Shown: positions 1 through 7,995, numbered from the stretch's first letter. The stretch: DNA of 64,000 nucleotides from Streptomyces achromogenes (GCF_030816715.1 NZ_JAUSYH010000001.1:1612001-1676000), one strand, 5' to 3'. Notes: a model not told the origin generated them from the sequence alone. Made by a program: numbers and translations.

Positions 1-379
1 CGTCCGGATCGGCCGTGAGCCCGGTGTGCACGGGGCCCGGCTGGACGATCGTCGAGCGTGGCGCGATCAGCCAGCGAAAGCGCCGTCCGGCGTCGTCGCC
101 GGCCGCCTGCCCGGCCGCCGCGCCGCCCGCGCAGACGCCCTCGACGGCCCGCAGGGCGGCCCGCACCCCGGGTACGTCCGCGCCGGGGTCCAGGGCCAGC
201 AGCCTGGCCTCGTCCAGATGGGTGCGGGCGCCCACGTAGTCCCGGCCTCGGCAGTACACCAGCACACCCGCGTTGATGCACTCGCCGCGCTCGACGCGCG
301 GCACGACCCGCAGCAGCGCGTACTCGAAGACGTCCCGGTCGCCGCCCTGGCCGGGCCGGATGATGTGGCGGTCGGTCAC
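1..379 (-). CDS. DUF3037 family protein (partial, C-terminus beyond left edge)
   Basis: The reading frame starts at a GTG at 379 and runs off the left edge after about 126 codons. The N-terminus contains the stretch FEYALLRVVPRVERGECINA followed by GVLVYC, which I recognise as the DUF3037 family; its biochemical function is not known. The GTG overlaps the stop codon of the upstream HipA-like kinase gene by four bases (GTGA), so the two are very likely translationally coupled and work together. DUF3037 genes are commonly found behind HipA-like kinase genes in actinobacteria (recalled family knowledge). The 3' end cannot be assessed. Confidence 0.75.
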   Translation of the reverse strand, partial: MTDRHIIRPGQGGDRDVFEYALLRVVPRVERGECINAGVLVYCRGRDYVGARTHLDEARLLALDPGADVPGVRAALRAVEGVCAGGAAAGQAAGDDAGRRFRWLIAPRSTIVQPGPVHTGLTADPD

Positions 380-1131
380 TTGAGCCCCTCGATGCGTTCG
401 TGGACGTCGGCGGCGCGCGCGAGGAGGGGCGCCGCGTAGGCGCGCCGGAGCGCGTCCGGGGTGTCGAAGCCCGGCTCGTCCGTCAGCCAGACCTCCGGGA
501 TCTGCGCGGTGACCTCGGCGAGGAGGTCGGCGGTGACCAGCGGCGCGAGCTCTGCGGCCGCGGCCCGGACGTCCGGCCCGAAGGCGGCGAGGACGTGGTC
601 GCGGGCGTCGTAGGGACGGGCCGCGGAGGTCCCGGCGGTGGGCCAGTTGTGCTGCCAGATCATGGTGGCGCCGTGGTCGACGAGCCACAGGTCGCCGCGG
701 TGCATCAGGAGGTTGGGGTTGCGCCACGACCGGTCGACGTTGTTCACGAGCGCGTCGAACCAGACGACGCGGCCGGCCTCCTCGGCGCTCACCGCGAAGG
801 CGAGGGGGTCGAAGCCGAGGGCTCCGGAGAGGAAGTCCATGCCGAGGTTGGTCCCGCCGCTGGACTTCAGCAACTCCTGTACCTGCTGGTCGGGTTCGCC
901 GAGCCCCAGCAGCACGTCGAGCTCGACGGTCACCAGGCGGGGGGCCCACAGGCCCAGGCGGCGGGCCAGCTCGCCGCAGACGACCTCGGCGACGAGCGTC
1001 TTGCGGCCCTGGCCTGCGCCGGTGAACTTCATGACGTACAGACCGAGGTCGTCGGCCTCGACGAGTCCCGGCAGGGAGCCGCCCTCCCGCAGGGGCGTGA
1101 CATAGCGGGTGGCGGTGACTTCCTTGAGCAT
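376..1131 (-). CDS. HipA-like kinase family protein (HipA_2 type)
   Basis: The 251-residue protein resembles the short, stand-alone HipA-like kinases, about half the length of true HipA toxins. Visible kinase-like elements are a lysine in VMKF (K35), a glutamate in the following helix (E49), the segment WFDALVNNVDRSWRNPN (124-140) with catalytic-loop-like D133, N138 and N140, and a metal-binding VDHG (D152). Substrate and role are unknown; HipA proper phosphorylates glutamyl-tRNA synthetase, but that cannot be assumed here. It forms a GTGA-overlapping pair with the DUF3037 gene. No HipB-like antitoxin is adjacent on the visible side. ATG start at 1131 with a weak upstream purine stretch. Confidence 0.75.
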   Translation of the reverse strand: MLKEVTATRYVTPLREGGSLPGLVEADDLGLYVMKFTGAGQGRKTLVAEVVCGELARRLGLWAPRLVTVELDVLLGLGEPDQQVQELLKSSGGTNLGMDFLSGALGFDPLAFAVSAEEAGRVVWFDALVNNVDRSWRNPNLLMHRGDLWLVDHGATMIWQHNWPTAGTSAARPYDARDHVLAAFGPDVRAAAAELAPLVTADLLAEVTAQIPEVWLTDEPGFDTPDALRRAYAAPLLARAADVHERIEGLK

Positions 1132-1322
1132 CGCCCCAGGTTACTGGGCCTGGCACGTTGTGCGACCGACAGCTTGACGACAGCTCGGGCTTACGCCGTA
1201 CTCATGTCGAACGGGTCAGTATCTCGACACTGTCCGGACTTGGCGGGGGCGCTGAACACGGGGCGTCCGCCACTCGTACCTCTCGGCAGATCCACGCACC
1301 CCTCTGGAAGGGACCCCCCAGC

Positions 1323-1832
1323 ATGACCAGCGCATCGATCAAGTCCGCGTCGGGGCCTGCCCGCCGTGCCGTCGTGGCAGCCGCGGGAGCCGCGGGGCTC
1401 TCCGTCGCGCTGACCGCGTGCGGAGGCTCCGACGACGACTCGTCGAGCACGTCGTCGTCCGGCACGTCGGGTTCCACCGGTTCCACCGGTTCCACCGGCA
1501 GCAGCGAGGCCGCGAGCACCGGCGGCACGGGCAACGCCGGGGCCGGCGCCGCGCTCGCGAAGACCGCCGACATACCCGAGGGCGGCGGGAAGGTCTTCGC
1601 GTCCGAGAAGGTGGTCGTCACCCAGCCGGCGGCGGGCACGTACAAGGCGTTCTCCGCCGTGTGCACCCACGCGGGCTGCGCGGTGAAGTCCATCTCCGAC
1701 GGCGTCATCAACTGCCCCTGCCACAACAGCAACTTCTCGATCGCTGACGGCAGCGTGAAGAGCGGTCCCGCGCAGAAGCCGCTGCCCGAGGTGCCGATCA
1801 GCGTCAGCGGCGACTCGATCAGCCTGGCCTGA
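1323..1832 (+). CDS. Rieske (2Fe-2S) lipoprotein
   Basis: This 169-residue exported electron-transfer protein has a twin-arginine (R14-R15), a hydrophobic segment and a lipobox LTAC with Cys33, so it is probably a Tat- or Sec-exported lipoprotein. A low-complexity Ser/Thr/Gly linker (about 36-78) leads to the Rieske fold. The cluster ligands are C114 and H116 in CTHAGC and C131 and H134 in CPCH; C119 and C133 would form the usual disulfide. I chose ATG 1323 because GGAAGG lies just upstream and the signal peptide begins there, although the frame is open further upstream. The redox partner is not apparent. Its last 14 bases overlap the end of the convergent isochorismatase-like gene. Confidence 0.88.
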   Translation: MTSASIKSASGPARRAVVAAAGAAGLSVALTACGGSDDDSSSTSSSGTSGSTGSTGSTGSSEAASTGGTGNAGAGAALAKTADIPEGGGKVFASEKVVVTQPAAGTYKAFSAVCTHAGCAVKSISDGVINCPCHNSNFSIADGSVKSGPAQKPLPEVPISVSGDSISLA

Positions 1833-2481
1833 GTCCCGGCCCGGCTCCGGGAGTCCGCCGGAGGCAGGCCAGCACCTCGGCCGTGGTCGCGACCGTGGCG
1901 ACCAGGGCGAGCGTGTGACGGATCATCGCGGGGGTGTAGTCGGCAGGCACCCCCGCGATGGCGTCCGACGGCACGACGGCCGTGTAGCCGCGGTTCACGG
2001 CGTCGAACACGGTGTTCGGGATCGCGACGTTGGCGGAGACCCCGGTGACGACCAGGGTGCGGCAGCCCAGGTTGCGCAGCAGGGCGTCGACGTCGGTGCC
2101 CTGGACGGGCGAGAGCCCGTGCAGCCGCCGTACGACGAGGTCCTGTTCGGCGACCTCGATCTCCGGTGCGAGGCGGGTCGCGTCGGTGCCGGTGAGTTGC
2201 TGGACCGGGAGGCGTTCGGCCGCCCGGAACAGCCGCGCGTTGCGGTTGGCGCCGCGCCCGTCGGGGCGGCGCTCGGCGACGGCGTGCACGACCTGGACAC
2301 CGCTCGCCCGGGCCGCCGTCACCAGACTGGCGATGTTGTCGAGGACCCCCGACTCCCTTGCCGCGCTGGCGAGTTGGGGCAGCGCCGCGGCCGGTCCGAC
2401 GACGCCCTGCTGGCACTCCACCGTGATCAGGACGGTGCTCGCGGGGTCGAGCAGGTCGCTGAGCTCTTCGTGCGACGGCAT
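1819..2481 (-). CDS. Isochorismatase-fold protein, probably catalytically inactive
   Basis: The 220-residue protein has the size and fold signature of isochorismatase-family cysteine hydrolases: a first strand ending TVLITVECQQ, the LGCRTLVVTGVSANVAI strand-turn, and NTVFDAVNRGY. The three positions normally holding the catalytic Asp, Lys and Cys appear here as E22, R118/R119 and A153, so the triad seems lost. That is my reading by eye, not a computed alignment. It may bind a ligand or act as a regulatory paralogue. ATG 2481 is followed by a typical soluble N-terminus. It diverges from the PPOX-like flavoprotein gene across a palindromic intergenic region. Confidence 0.72.
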   Translation of the reverse strand: MPSHEELSDLLDPASTVLITVECQQGVVGPAAALPQLASAARESGVLDNIASLVTAARASGVQVVHAVAERRPDGRGANRNARLFRAAERLPVQQLTGTDATRLAPEIEVAEQDLVVRRLHGLSPVQGTDVDALLRNLGCRTLVVTGVSANVAIPNTVFDAVNRGYTAVVPSDAIAGVPADYTPAMIRHTLALVATVATTAEVLACLRRTPGAGPGLRPG

Positions 2482-2552
2482 GGGCTCCCCCTGGCGTCGG
2501 TGTGGGGCGGGCGACAGTAACCGCCATTGCGTGGAGAAGGAAGAAGACCCAT

Positions 2553-2579
2553 CCTTTTCTGACGGAGTTTCAGAAAAGG
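2553..2579. promoter_or_regulatory. Palindromic operator candidate between divergent genes
   Basis: A perfect 10-base inverted repeat, CCTTTTCTGA and TCAGAAAAGG, is separated by CGGAGTT. Its core reads CTGACG-GAG-TTTCAG (2559-2573), which resembles the CTGACG-N3-CGTCAG sites near 11529 and 63272 with two changes in one half. The position between divergent genes fits a repressor site; the regulator is unknown. Confidence 0.5.
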
Positions 2580-2617
2580 CAGCACAGATACGCACAAGAG
2601 CAGAATGAGGGGGCCGG

Positions 2618-3085
2618 ATGACCGTCACACAGCGCCGGGGCCGAAAGATCATGATGTCGCCGGGCGAGCTGGACGCGTTCCTCACCGTCCAGCGCACCTG
2701 CCGGGTCGCGACCGTGTCCGTCGACGGCGCGCCCCACGTCAGCGCCCTGTGGTTCCTCTGGGACGGCGCCGCGCTGTGGCTGTACTCGGTCGTGCGCAGC
2801 AAGCGCTGGGCGGATCTGCGCCGCGACCCCCGGGTGGCCATCGTGATCGACACGGGCGAGGAGTACGACGCACTGCGCGGCGTCGAGCTGTCCGGCGCCG
2901 TGGAGTTCGTGGGCGAGATCCCGCGCACCGGGGAGTTGTGCGCCGAACTCGACGCGGTGGAGACGCTGTTCGCACGCAAGAACTTCGGTCTGGACGCGAT
3001 GCCGCACGACGGCCGGCACGCCTGGGTGCGACTGAGGCCGGAGAAGATCGTCTCCTGGGACTTCCGCAAACTGGGCGGCGCGTAG
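2618..3085 (+). CDS. Pyridoxamine 5'-phosphate oxidase-family flavoprotein
   Basis: The 155-residue protein has the split-barrel PPOX signature: an N-terminal helix, then CRVATVSVDGAPHVSALWF, WLYSVVRSKRWADLRRDPRV and VELSGAVEFVG. Actinobacterial members of this size are F420-, FMN- or haem-binding reductases rather than true PdxH, and the sequence alone does not fix the cofactor. ATG 2618 follows a purine-rich AGAATGAGGGGGCC stretch. It is divergent from the isochorismatase-fold gene and may share the palindrome at 2553-2579. Confidence 0.75.
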   Translation: MTVTQRRGRKIMMSPGELDAFLTVQRTCRVATVSVDGAPHVSALWFLWDGAALWLYSVVRSKRWADLRRDPRVAIVIDTGEEYDALRGVELSGAVEFVGEIPRTGELCAELDAVETLFARKNFGLDAMPHDGRHAWVRLRPEKIVSWDFRKLGGA

Positions 3086-3146
3086 GCCGCGTCAGCGCCT
3101 TTCCGCCGGCCCCCGGCGTCGGCACGGCCCGGCCGTCCGGCGGCTC

Positions 3147-4049
3147 TCAGCCGACGGCGTCCCCGGCTGACTTGAGCGCCCGGACCGCCGCTCTGATCGA
3201 CGGGCGGCGGTCCGCGTCCGCCCGCCAGACCACGTACACATGCCGGCGCACCCGCTGCCGCAACGGGACCGTGACGACGCCTTCGGGCACGGGCCGGCGG
3301 CCGAGCACGGGGGCGATGCACACCCCCAGTCCGGCGGCCACCAGCCCGAGCTGGGTGTGCGTCTCGGCCGCCCGGTGGCCCACGATCGGCTCGACGCCCC
3401 GCGAGCGCAGGGTGAACATCAGCCACTCGTGGCAGAACTCGCCCTCGCCCCAGGTGATCCACTCGTCCTCGGCGAACTCCCCGAGGTCCACCTCGTCCCG
3501 GCCGGCGAGAGGGTGATCGGCCGGCATCGCGACGTCTGCCGGGTCGTCGAGGATGGGCGCCTTGACCAGTCCGTCCGGTACCGGCATCGGCTTGTTGTAC
3601 CAGTCCAGGACGACGGCGAGGTCGAGGTCACCGCGCACCACGCCGGCCACGCCCCGCTCCGGTTCCAGTTCGCTCGAGCGCACCCGCAGCGCGGGGTGCG
3701 CCTTGCGCAGTTCGGCGAGCGCTACGGGAAAGAGCCCACGGGCCGCTGTCGGGAACGCGGACAGCCGCAACTCCCCCGCCACCTGGCCGCGTTGGGCCTC
3801 CAGATCGGACTGGGCGAGCTCCACCTGGGACAGGATCCGGGACGCGTGGTCGGCGAGCAGGCGTCCCGCGTCCGTCAGCCGCACACCCCGGCCGTGCTTG
3901 GCGAGGAGCTGCTGGCCGACCTCCCGCTCGAGCTTGGCCAGCTGCTGGGAGACGGCCGAGGTGGTGATGTGCAGGCCCGTCGCGGCGCCGCTGACCGAGC
4001 CGTGCCGGGCGAGGGCGTCGAGGGTCCGCAGGCGCTCCAAGTTCAACAC
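3147..4049 (-). CDS. LysR family transcriptional regulator
   Basis: The 300-residue protein has a typical LTTR layout. The N-terminal winged helix-turn-helix (about 3-60) contains HGSVSGAATGLHITTSAVSQQ followed by LEREVGQQLL, and an effector-binding domain occupies the rest. It is divergent from an EamA-family exporter, the classic arrangement for a LysR protein controlling its neighbour. An AGCAAT-N10-ATTGCT dyad begins four bases upstream of its start codon. The inducer cannot be inferred. Confidence 0.9.
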   Translation of the reverse strand: MLNLERLRTLDALARHGSVSGAATGLHITTSAVSQQLAKLEREVGQQLLAKHGRGVRLTDAGRLLADHASRILSQVELAQSDLEAQRGQVAGELRLSAFPTAARGLFPVALAELRKAHPALRVRSSELEPERGVAGVVRGDLDLAVVLDWYNKPMPVPDGLVKAPILDDPADVAMPADHPLAGRDEVDLGEFAEDEWITWGEGEFCHEWLMFTLRSRGVEPIVGHRAAETHTQLGLVAAGLGVCIAPVLGRRPVPEGVVTVPLRQRVRRHVYVVWRADADRRPSIRAAVRALKSAGDAVG

Positions 4050-4052
4050 GTA

Positions 4053-4074
4053 AGCAATGCTACGAGGTATTGCT
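4053..4074. promoter_or_regulatory. LysR-type operator candidate
   Basis: The 22-base dyad AGCAAT-N10-ATTGCT has the size and form of LysR recognition boxes and sits directly in front of the lysR-like gene, between it and the divergent transporter. The word TGCTACGAG inside the dyad recurs at about 4090-4098, possibly a second contact site. The in-frame ATG at 4070 falls in this dyad and is therefore an unlikely transporter start. Confidence 0.6.
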
Positions 4075-4123
4075 GGAAAAATCTCGATTGTGCTACGAGA
4101 TGGTGTCGACGATCGTGGAGGTC

Positions 4124-5128
4124 ATGAGCACCGCGCCCACCGCATCGGCCCCGCCGCCCCCTGCACACACCACCCCGCCGCCGGCCCCCGCGGCGACAGC
4201 TCCCGATCCCGAGCTGTCCGCCGGGGGCCACGCCCCCGCCCCCGCCCGCCGCTCCCTCGACTGGCGTCTGCGCTTCGGCGCGCTGTCGCTGATCTGGGGC
4301 TTCAGCTTCCTGCTGATCAAGGTGGGCACCGAGGGCTACGCGCCGTTCCAGGTCACCCTCGGCAGGCTGGCGTTCGGCACGGCGGTGCTGGCGGTCGCGA
4401 TGGCGGTGAAGCGGGAGCGGCTCCCCCGCGGAGCCCGCACCTGGGCGCATCTGACGGTGGCCGCGCTCCTCCTCAACGCCGTGCCCTTCTCCCTCTTCGC
4501 GTTCGCGGAGCTGACCATCCCCTCCACCCTGGCCGGCATCTGCAACGCCACGTCGCCGCTGTGGGGCATGGCGCTCTCGCTGGTCGCGCTGTCGGAGGAC
4601 CGGCCGACCCGGCTGCGCGTCGCGGGCCTCGGCCTCGGATTCCTGGGCGTCCTCACCGTCCTCGGCGCCTGGCAGGGATTCGACGGCCTCGACGCCCGCG
4701 GCACGACCCTCGCGCTGCTGGCGTCGCTGAGCTACCCGGTCGGCTGGATCTACCTCCGCCGCACCCTGGCGCACACCGGTTCCTCCGCCCTGTCGATGAC
4801 CGGCGCCCAGCTGTTCCTGGCCACCCTGCAACTGGCCGTCGTCACACCGCTGTTCACCGATCTCCCGACCCGCTTCCCGCTCGTCCCGCTGCTCGCGACC
4901 GCGGCCCTGGGCGCGCTCGGCACCGGCCTGGCCCTCCTCATCCAGTACGGCCTGGTGACGGAGGTCGGCCCGACGACGGCCCAGATGGTCACCTACTTCA
5001 TCCCGGTCGTCGCCACGGCGGCGGGCGTCGCACTGCTGGGCGAGACCCTGAGCTGGTCGACGCCGGTGGGCGCGGTGATCGTCCTGGCGGGCGCGGCACT
5101 GACCCAGGCGCGGCGTTCCGGGTCGTAG
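4124..5128 (+). CDS. EamA/DMT family transporter
   Basis: The 334-residue protein has a Pro/Ala-rich N-terminal tail (about 45 residues) followed by roughly ten hydrophobic segments in two EamA repeats. The first includes ALSLIWGFSFLLIKVG and the second ends in the typical GAVIVLAGAALTQARR. Members of this superfamily move metabolites, often outward; the substrate is unknown. ATG 4124 has GGAGG immediately upstream, though the spacing is short; ATG 4100 in the same frame is an alternative. The divergent LysR regulator is the likely controller. Confidence 0.85.
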   Translation: MSTAPTASAPPPPAHTTPPPAPAATAPDPELSAGGHAPAPARRSLDWRLRFGALSLIWGFSFLLIKVGTEGYAPFQVTLGRLAFGTAVLAVAMAVKRERLPRGARTWAHLTVAALLLNAVPFSLFAFAELTIPSTLAGICNATSPLWGMALSLVALSEDRPTRLRVAGLGLGFLGVLTVLGAWQGFDGLDARGTTLALLASLSYPVGWIYLRRTLAHTGSSALSMTGAQLFLATLQLAVVTPLFTDLPTRFPLVPLLATAALGALGTGLALLIQYGLVTEVGPTTAQMVTYFIPVVATAAGVALLGETLSWSTPVGAVIVLAGAALTQARRSGS

Positions 5129-5160
5129 CCGGCCGGGGGAAGCGCGGCGGGGGGCGAAGC

Positions 5161-5280
5161 GTGGCGGCCGGGCGACCGAGCGGTCGAACCGTCGGGCATC
5201 CGGGCTGCCGGGCTGCCGGACCGTCGGGCTGCCGGACCGTCGGACCGTCGGCGGGGGGGGGCCGGGCTGCCGGGGGCGCT
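5161..5280. repeat. Short tandem repeat and nine-G run
   Basis: Between the EamA gene and the convergent MocR gene, the words GGGCTGCCGGACCGTC and CCGTCGG are reiterated several times and followed by a run of nine G residues near 5253. It looks like a slippage-prone GC-rich spacer; no gene is evident in it. Confidence 0.6.
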
Positions 5281-5294
5281 TTCCGATCTGATCG

Positions 5295-6635
5295 CTAGAC
5301 GTAGTTCCGCGTCGGGGAGGGGCCGGCCGCCCCGGCGACGAGATCGGCCAGTGGCTCGATCTCCCGCGCGTCCAGCGTCGACACCGTGATGCGGATTCCG
5401 GGCGCGGAGCCGATCCGGAACCGCGCCCCCGGTGCGACCGCCCACCCCGCGTGCAGCAGCCGGGCGACCGCCCCCGTCTCGTCCGGCACGGGGACCCACA
5501 CGTTCATCCCGCTGCGCCCGTGCGCCTCGACGCCCCGCGCGGCCAGCGCGGCGAGCAGCGCGTCGCGTCGGCGGCCGTACGCCCGGGCCACCGCGCGCGC
5601 GTCCACCGCGCCGTCGGCCCACAGGCGCAGTACCGCCCGCTGGGTGATCCGGCTGACCCAGCCGGGCCCGAGCCGCTGCCGTCCGCGCACCCGGTCCAGG
5701 GTGACGTCGTCCCCGGTGAGGACGGCGAACCGCAGGTCCGGGCCATAGGCCTTGGCGGCCGAGCGGACGAAGGCCCAGTGCCGGGTGACGCCCGCCAGCG
5801 GGTGCAGGGGGAGGTCGACGATCCGGTGACCGTGGTCGTCCTCGAGCAACAGGGTCTCCGGGTGGTCCCGCAGCACGGCGCGCAGGGCACGCGCGCGTGC
5901 GGCGCCGATCGCCGCGCCGGTCGGGTTCTGCGCCCGGTCCGTGACGACGAAGGCGCGCGCCCCGGACTCGAAGGCTCGGCGCAGGTCGTCGGGCAGCGGA
6001 CCGTCGTCGTCGAGGCCGACCGGTACCGTGCGCAGCCCGAGCGCCGGCACGAGGTCGAGGAGGGAACCCCAGCCGGGATCCTCGACGGCCACGGTGTCGC
6101 CCGGCCTGAGGTGTGCGGCCAGGACGCGTTCGATCGCGTCCAGCGAGCCGGAGGCGACCGCCACCGGACCGGCGGGCACGCCGTCGGCGTCGAGGTCGGC
6201 GCGGGCCAGCCGGGCCACCTCGGGCTCGACCGGCGCATGCCCGTACAGGACGGGCTCCCGGTCGCCCTGCTCGGCGGCCCAGGCGAACGCCGGCGCCAGC
6301 GGCGGCAGCAGAGCCCTGTCGGGATTGCCGGACGCCACGTCCCGTACCCCCTCCGGCGCGTCCACCCGGATGAACCCGCGCCCGGTGGTGGCGGGCTTCG
6401 ACCGCACCCGACTCCCCCGCCGGCCGTCCGTCTCGATCACTCCGCGCTCGCGCAGGGTGCGGTAGGCGGCCGCGACGGTGTTCGGGTTCACCCCCAGCGT
6501 GGACGCCAACTCCCGCATCGGGGGCAGCAGTTGCCCCGGCCGCAGTTCACCGGCGCTGACTGCCGCCTCGACGCTCGCGGAAATCTCGGCTGCGCGCCGG
6601 CCTTTGATCGGATACTCTCCTAGCACAAACATCAT
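5295..6635 (-). CDS. MocR/PdxR-type regulator (GntR HTH fused to aminotransferase fold)
   Basis: The 446-residue protein begins with a GntR-type winged helix (about 12-75, with MRELASTLGVNPNTVAAAYR). It continues into a fold-type I aminotransferase domain carrying NPTG (237-240), EDDHGH around D266 and the Schiff-base lysine K295 in SAAKAYGP. MocR proteins sense PLP or PLP-amino acid adducts and typically control vitamin B6 or amino-acid metabolism. No Shine-Dalgarno sequence precedes the ATG-ATG start, so the message may be leaderless. It is divergent from a PPOX-fold gene, with a 12-base palindrome between them, which suggests direct control of that operon. Confidence 0.88.
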   Translation of the reverse strand: MMFVLGEYPIKGRRAAEISASVEAAVSAGELRPGQLLPPMRELASTLGVNPNTVAAAYRTLRERGVIETDGRRGSRVRSKPATTGRGFIRVDAPEGVRDVASGNPDRALLPPLAPAFAWAAEQGDREPVLYGHAPVEPEVARLARADLDADGVPAGPVAVASGSLDAIERVLAAHLRPGDTVAVEDPGWGSLLDLVPALGLRTVPVGLDDDGPLPDDLRRAFESGARAFVVTDRAQNPTGAAIGAARARALRAVLRDHPETLLLEDDHGHRIVDLPLHPLAGVTRHWAFVRSAAKAYGPDLRFAVLTGDDVTLDRVRGRQRLGPGWVSRITQRAVLRLWADGAVDARAVARAYGRRRDALLAALAARGVEAHGRSGMNVWVPVPDETGAVARLLHAGWAVAPGARFRIGSAPGIRITVSTLDAREIEPLADLVAGAAGPSPTRNYV

Positions 6636-6637
6636 TA

Positions 6638-6649
6638 TGCACTAGTGCA
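6638..6649. promoter_or_regulatory. Perfect palindrome between MocR and PPOX genes
   Basis: TGCACTAGTGCA is a perfect 12-base palindrome located two bases before the MocR start codon and 13 bases before the divergent PPOX-family start. The related word CTAGCACA lies at 6620-6627. A MocR operator is the simplest reading. Confidence 0.55.
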
Positions 6650-6661
6650 ATGGAGAGCGCC

Positions 6662-7345
6662 ATGCAGGGGACACCGGAGACGACGACACGGGCCGCCGCC
6701 TACACCCCGACCGACCGCACGATCCCCACCCGGTCCGCGCAGAAGGCCTCCTACGACAGGGACCTGGTGCACGCGATACTCGACGAGGGCTACGTCTGCC
6801 ACCTCGGGTTCGTCCGTGACGGAGCGCCCGTGGTGCTGCCGACGCTGTACGGCCGGGTCGGCGAGACGCTCTATGTGCACGGTTCGACGGGCTCGCGTCC
6901 CCTGCGGATGACGGGACAGGCCGACCCGGGACTGCCGGTGTGCCTGACCGTGACGCACGTCGACGGGCTGGTCCTGGCGCGCTCCGCCTTCCACCACTCG
7001 ATCAACTACCGCTCGGTCGTGGTGCACGGCGTCGCCCACGACGTGACGGACCCGGCGGAGAAGCTGGCCGCGCTCGACGCCCTCGTGGACCACGTCGTGC
7101 CGGGCCGGGCCGCCGACTCCCGCCCCGCCAACCGGAAGGAACTGGCGGCGACCGCGGTGATCCGGCTGGACCTGAACGAGGTCTCGGCCAAGACCCGCAC
7201 CGGCGGGGTGAACGACGAGCCGGAGGACCTCGCCCTCCCCCACTGGGCCGGCGTGCTGCCGCTGCGCAAGGGCTACGACGCTCCCGTCCCGGAGGCCGAC
7301 CTGGCACCCGGCACCGCGTTCCCCGGCTACCTCGCGACCCTGTGA
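6662..7345 (+). CDS. PPOX-fold (pyridoxamine 5'-phosphate oxidase-related) FMN-binding protein
   Basis: The 227-residue protein belongs to the group of split-barrel flavoproteins seen as companions of MocR regulators. It contains DRDLVHAILDEGYVCHLGF, GAPVVLPTLYGRVGETLYVH and SAFHHSINYRSVVVHG. ATG 6662 is preferred over 6650 because GGAGAG lies between them at proper spacing. Its stop codon overlaps the next start by one base (TGATG), so the downstream PaiB-like gene is coupled. A role in PLP or flavin-linked metabolism controlled by the divergent MocR is inferred. Confidence 0.8.
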   Translation: MQGTPETTTRAAAYTPTDRTIPTRSAQKASYDRDLVHAILDEGYVCHLGFVRDGAPVVLPTLYGRVGETLYVHGSTGSRPLRMTGQADPGLPVCLTVTHVDGLVLARSAFHHSINYRSVVVHGVAHDVTDPAEKLAALDALVDHVVPGRAADSRPANRKELAATAVIRLDLNEVSAKTRTGGVNDEPEDLALPHWAGVLPLRKGYDAPVPEADLAPGTAFPGYLATL

Positions 7346-7974
7346 TGCTCGTCCACCCCTGGGACGCGCCCCGCGACGACGCCGAGTGGCAGGACTGGCT
7401 GTCCGCCCACGACTTCGGGCAGCTCGCCGTCAACGGCCCGCCGGGCGAACCCCCCTTCGTCCAGCCCCTGCACTTCGCCTACGACCCGGCCGAGGGCGAC
7501 GCCGTCACCCACCTCGCCCGGCCCAACCCGCTGTGGGCCGCCCTGGAGGCGAACCCGACGGTGACCCTGAGCGTGGTGGACGACCACGTCTTCGTCCCCG
7601 GCCCGTGGCAGGCCCCGCCGGGCGCCCCCGCCGAGCACGGCACCCCGACGAGCTTCTACACGGCGGTGCAACTGCGGTGCACGGCGCACATCGTGGACGA
7701 TCCCGCCGCGAAGGCGGACCTGCTCGCGCGTCAGATGGCGCACTTCCAGCCCGAGGGCGGCTCCGCCCGACCCACCGTGGGCGAGGCCCCGTTCGGCCGC
7801 CTGCTCCCGGGCATCCGCGGCATCCGGCTCCATGTCACCGACGTGCGGGCGAAGTTCAAGTACGCGGCGCACCGCCCGCCCGAGACCCAGGACCGCATCG
7901 CCGCCGCGCTGACCACCCGCGACGCCCCCGGCGACGCCGCGGCCCGCGCACACCTGCTGCGCCGCCGGGGGTGA
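7345..7974 (+). CDS. PaiB-like FMN-binding negative regulator family protein
   Basis: The 209-residue protein matches the FMN-binding split-barrel family typified by Bacillus PaiB: an N-terminal MLVHPWDAPRDD, LHFAYDP, HLARPNPLWAAL, and a C-terminal IRLHVTDVRAKFKYA followed by a basic helix. PaiB represses sporulation and degradative-enzyme genes in Bacillus; whether this homologue binds DNA is unknown. It is translationally coupled to the preceding PPOX-fold gene (TGATG overlap), giving two flavin-binding barrels in one unit opposite a MocR gene. Confidence 0.82.
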   Translation: MLVHPWDAPRDDAEWQDWLSAHDFGQLAVNGPPGEPPFVQPLHFAYDPAEGDAVTHLARPNPLWAALEANPTVTLSVVDDHVFVPGPWQAPPGAPAEHGTPTSFYTAVQLRCTAHIVDDPAAKADLLARQMAHFQPEGGSARPTVGEAPFGRLLPGIRGIRLHVTDVRAKFKYAAHRPPETQDRIAAALTTRDAPGDAAARAHLLRRRG

Positions 7975-7995
7975 CACCGCCGTCCCGCTCGCGCC

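Noticed and set aside
376..1131. HipA-like protein considered as a classical HipBA toxin-antitoxin system
   Set aside because: The protein is too short, no hipB is adjacent, and the partner is DUF3037.
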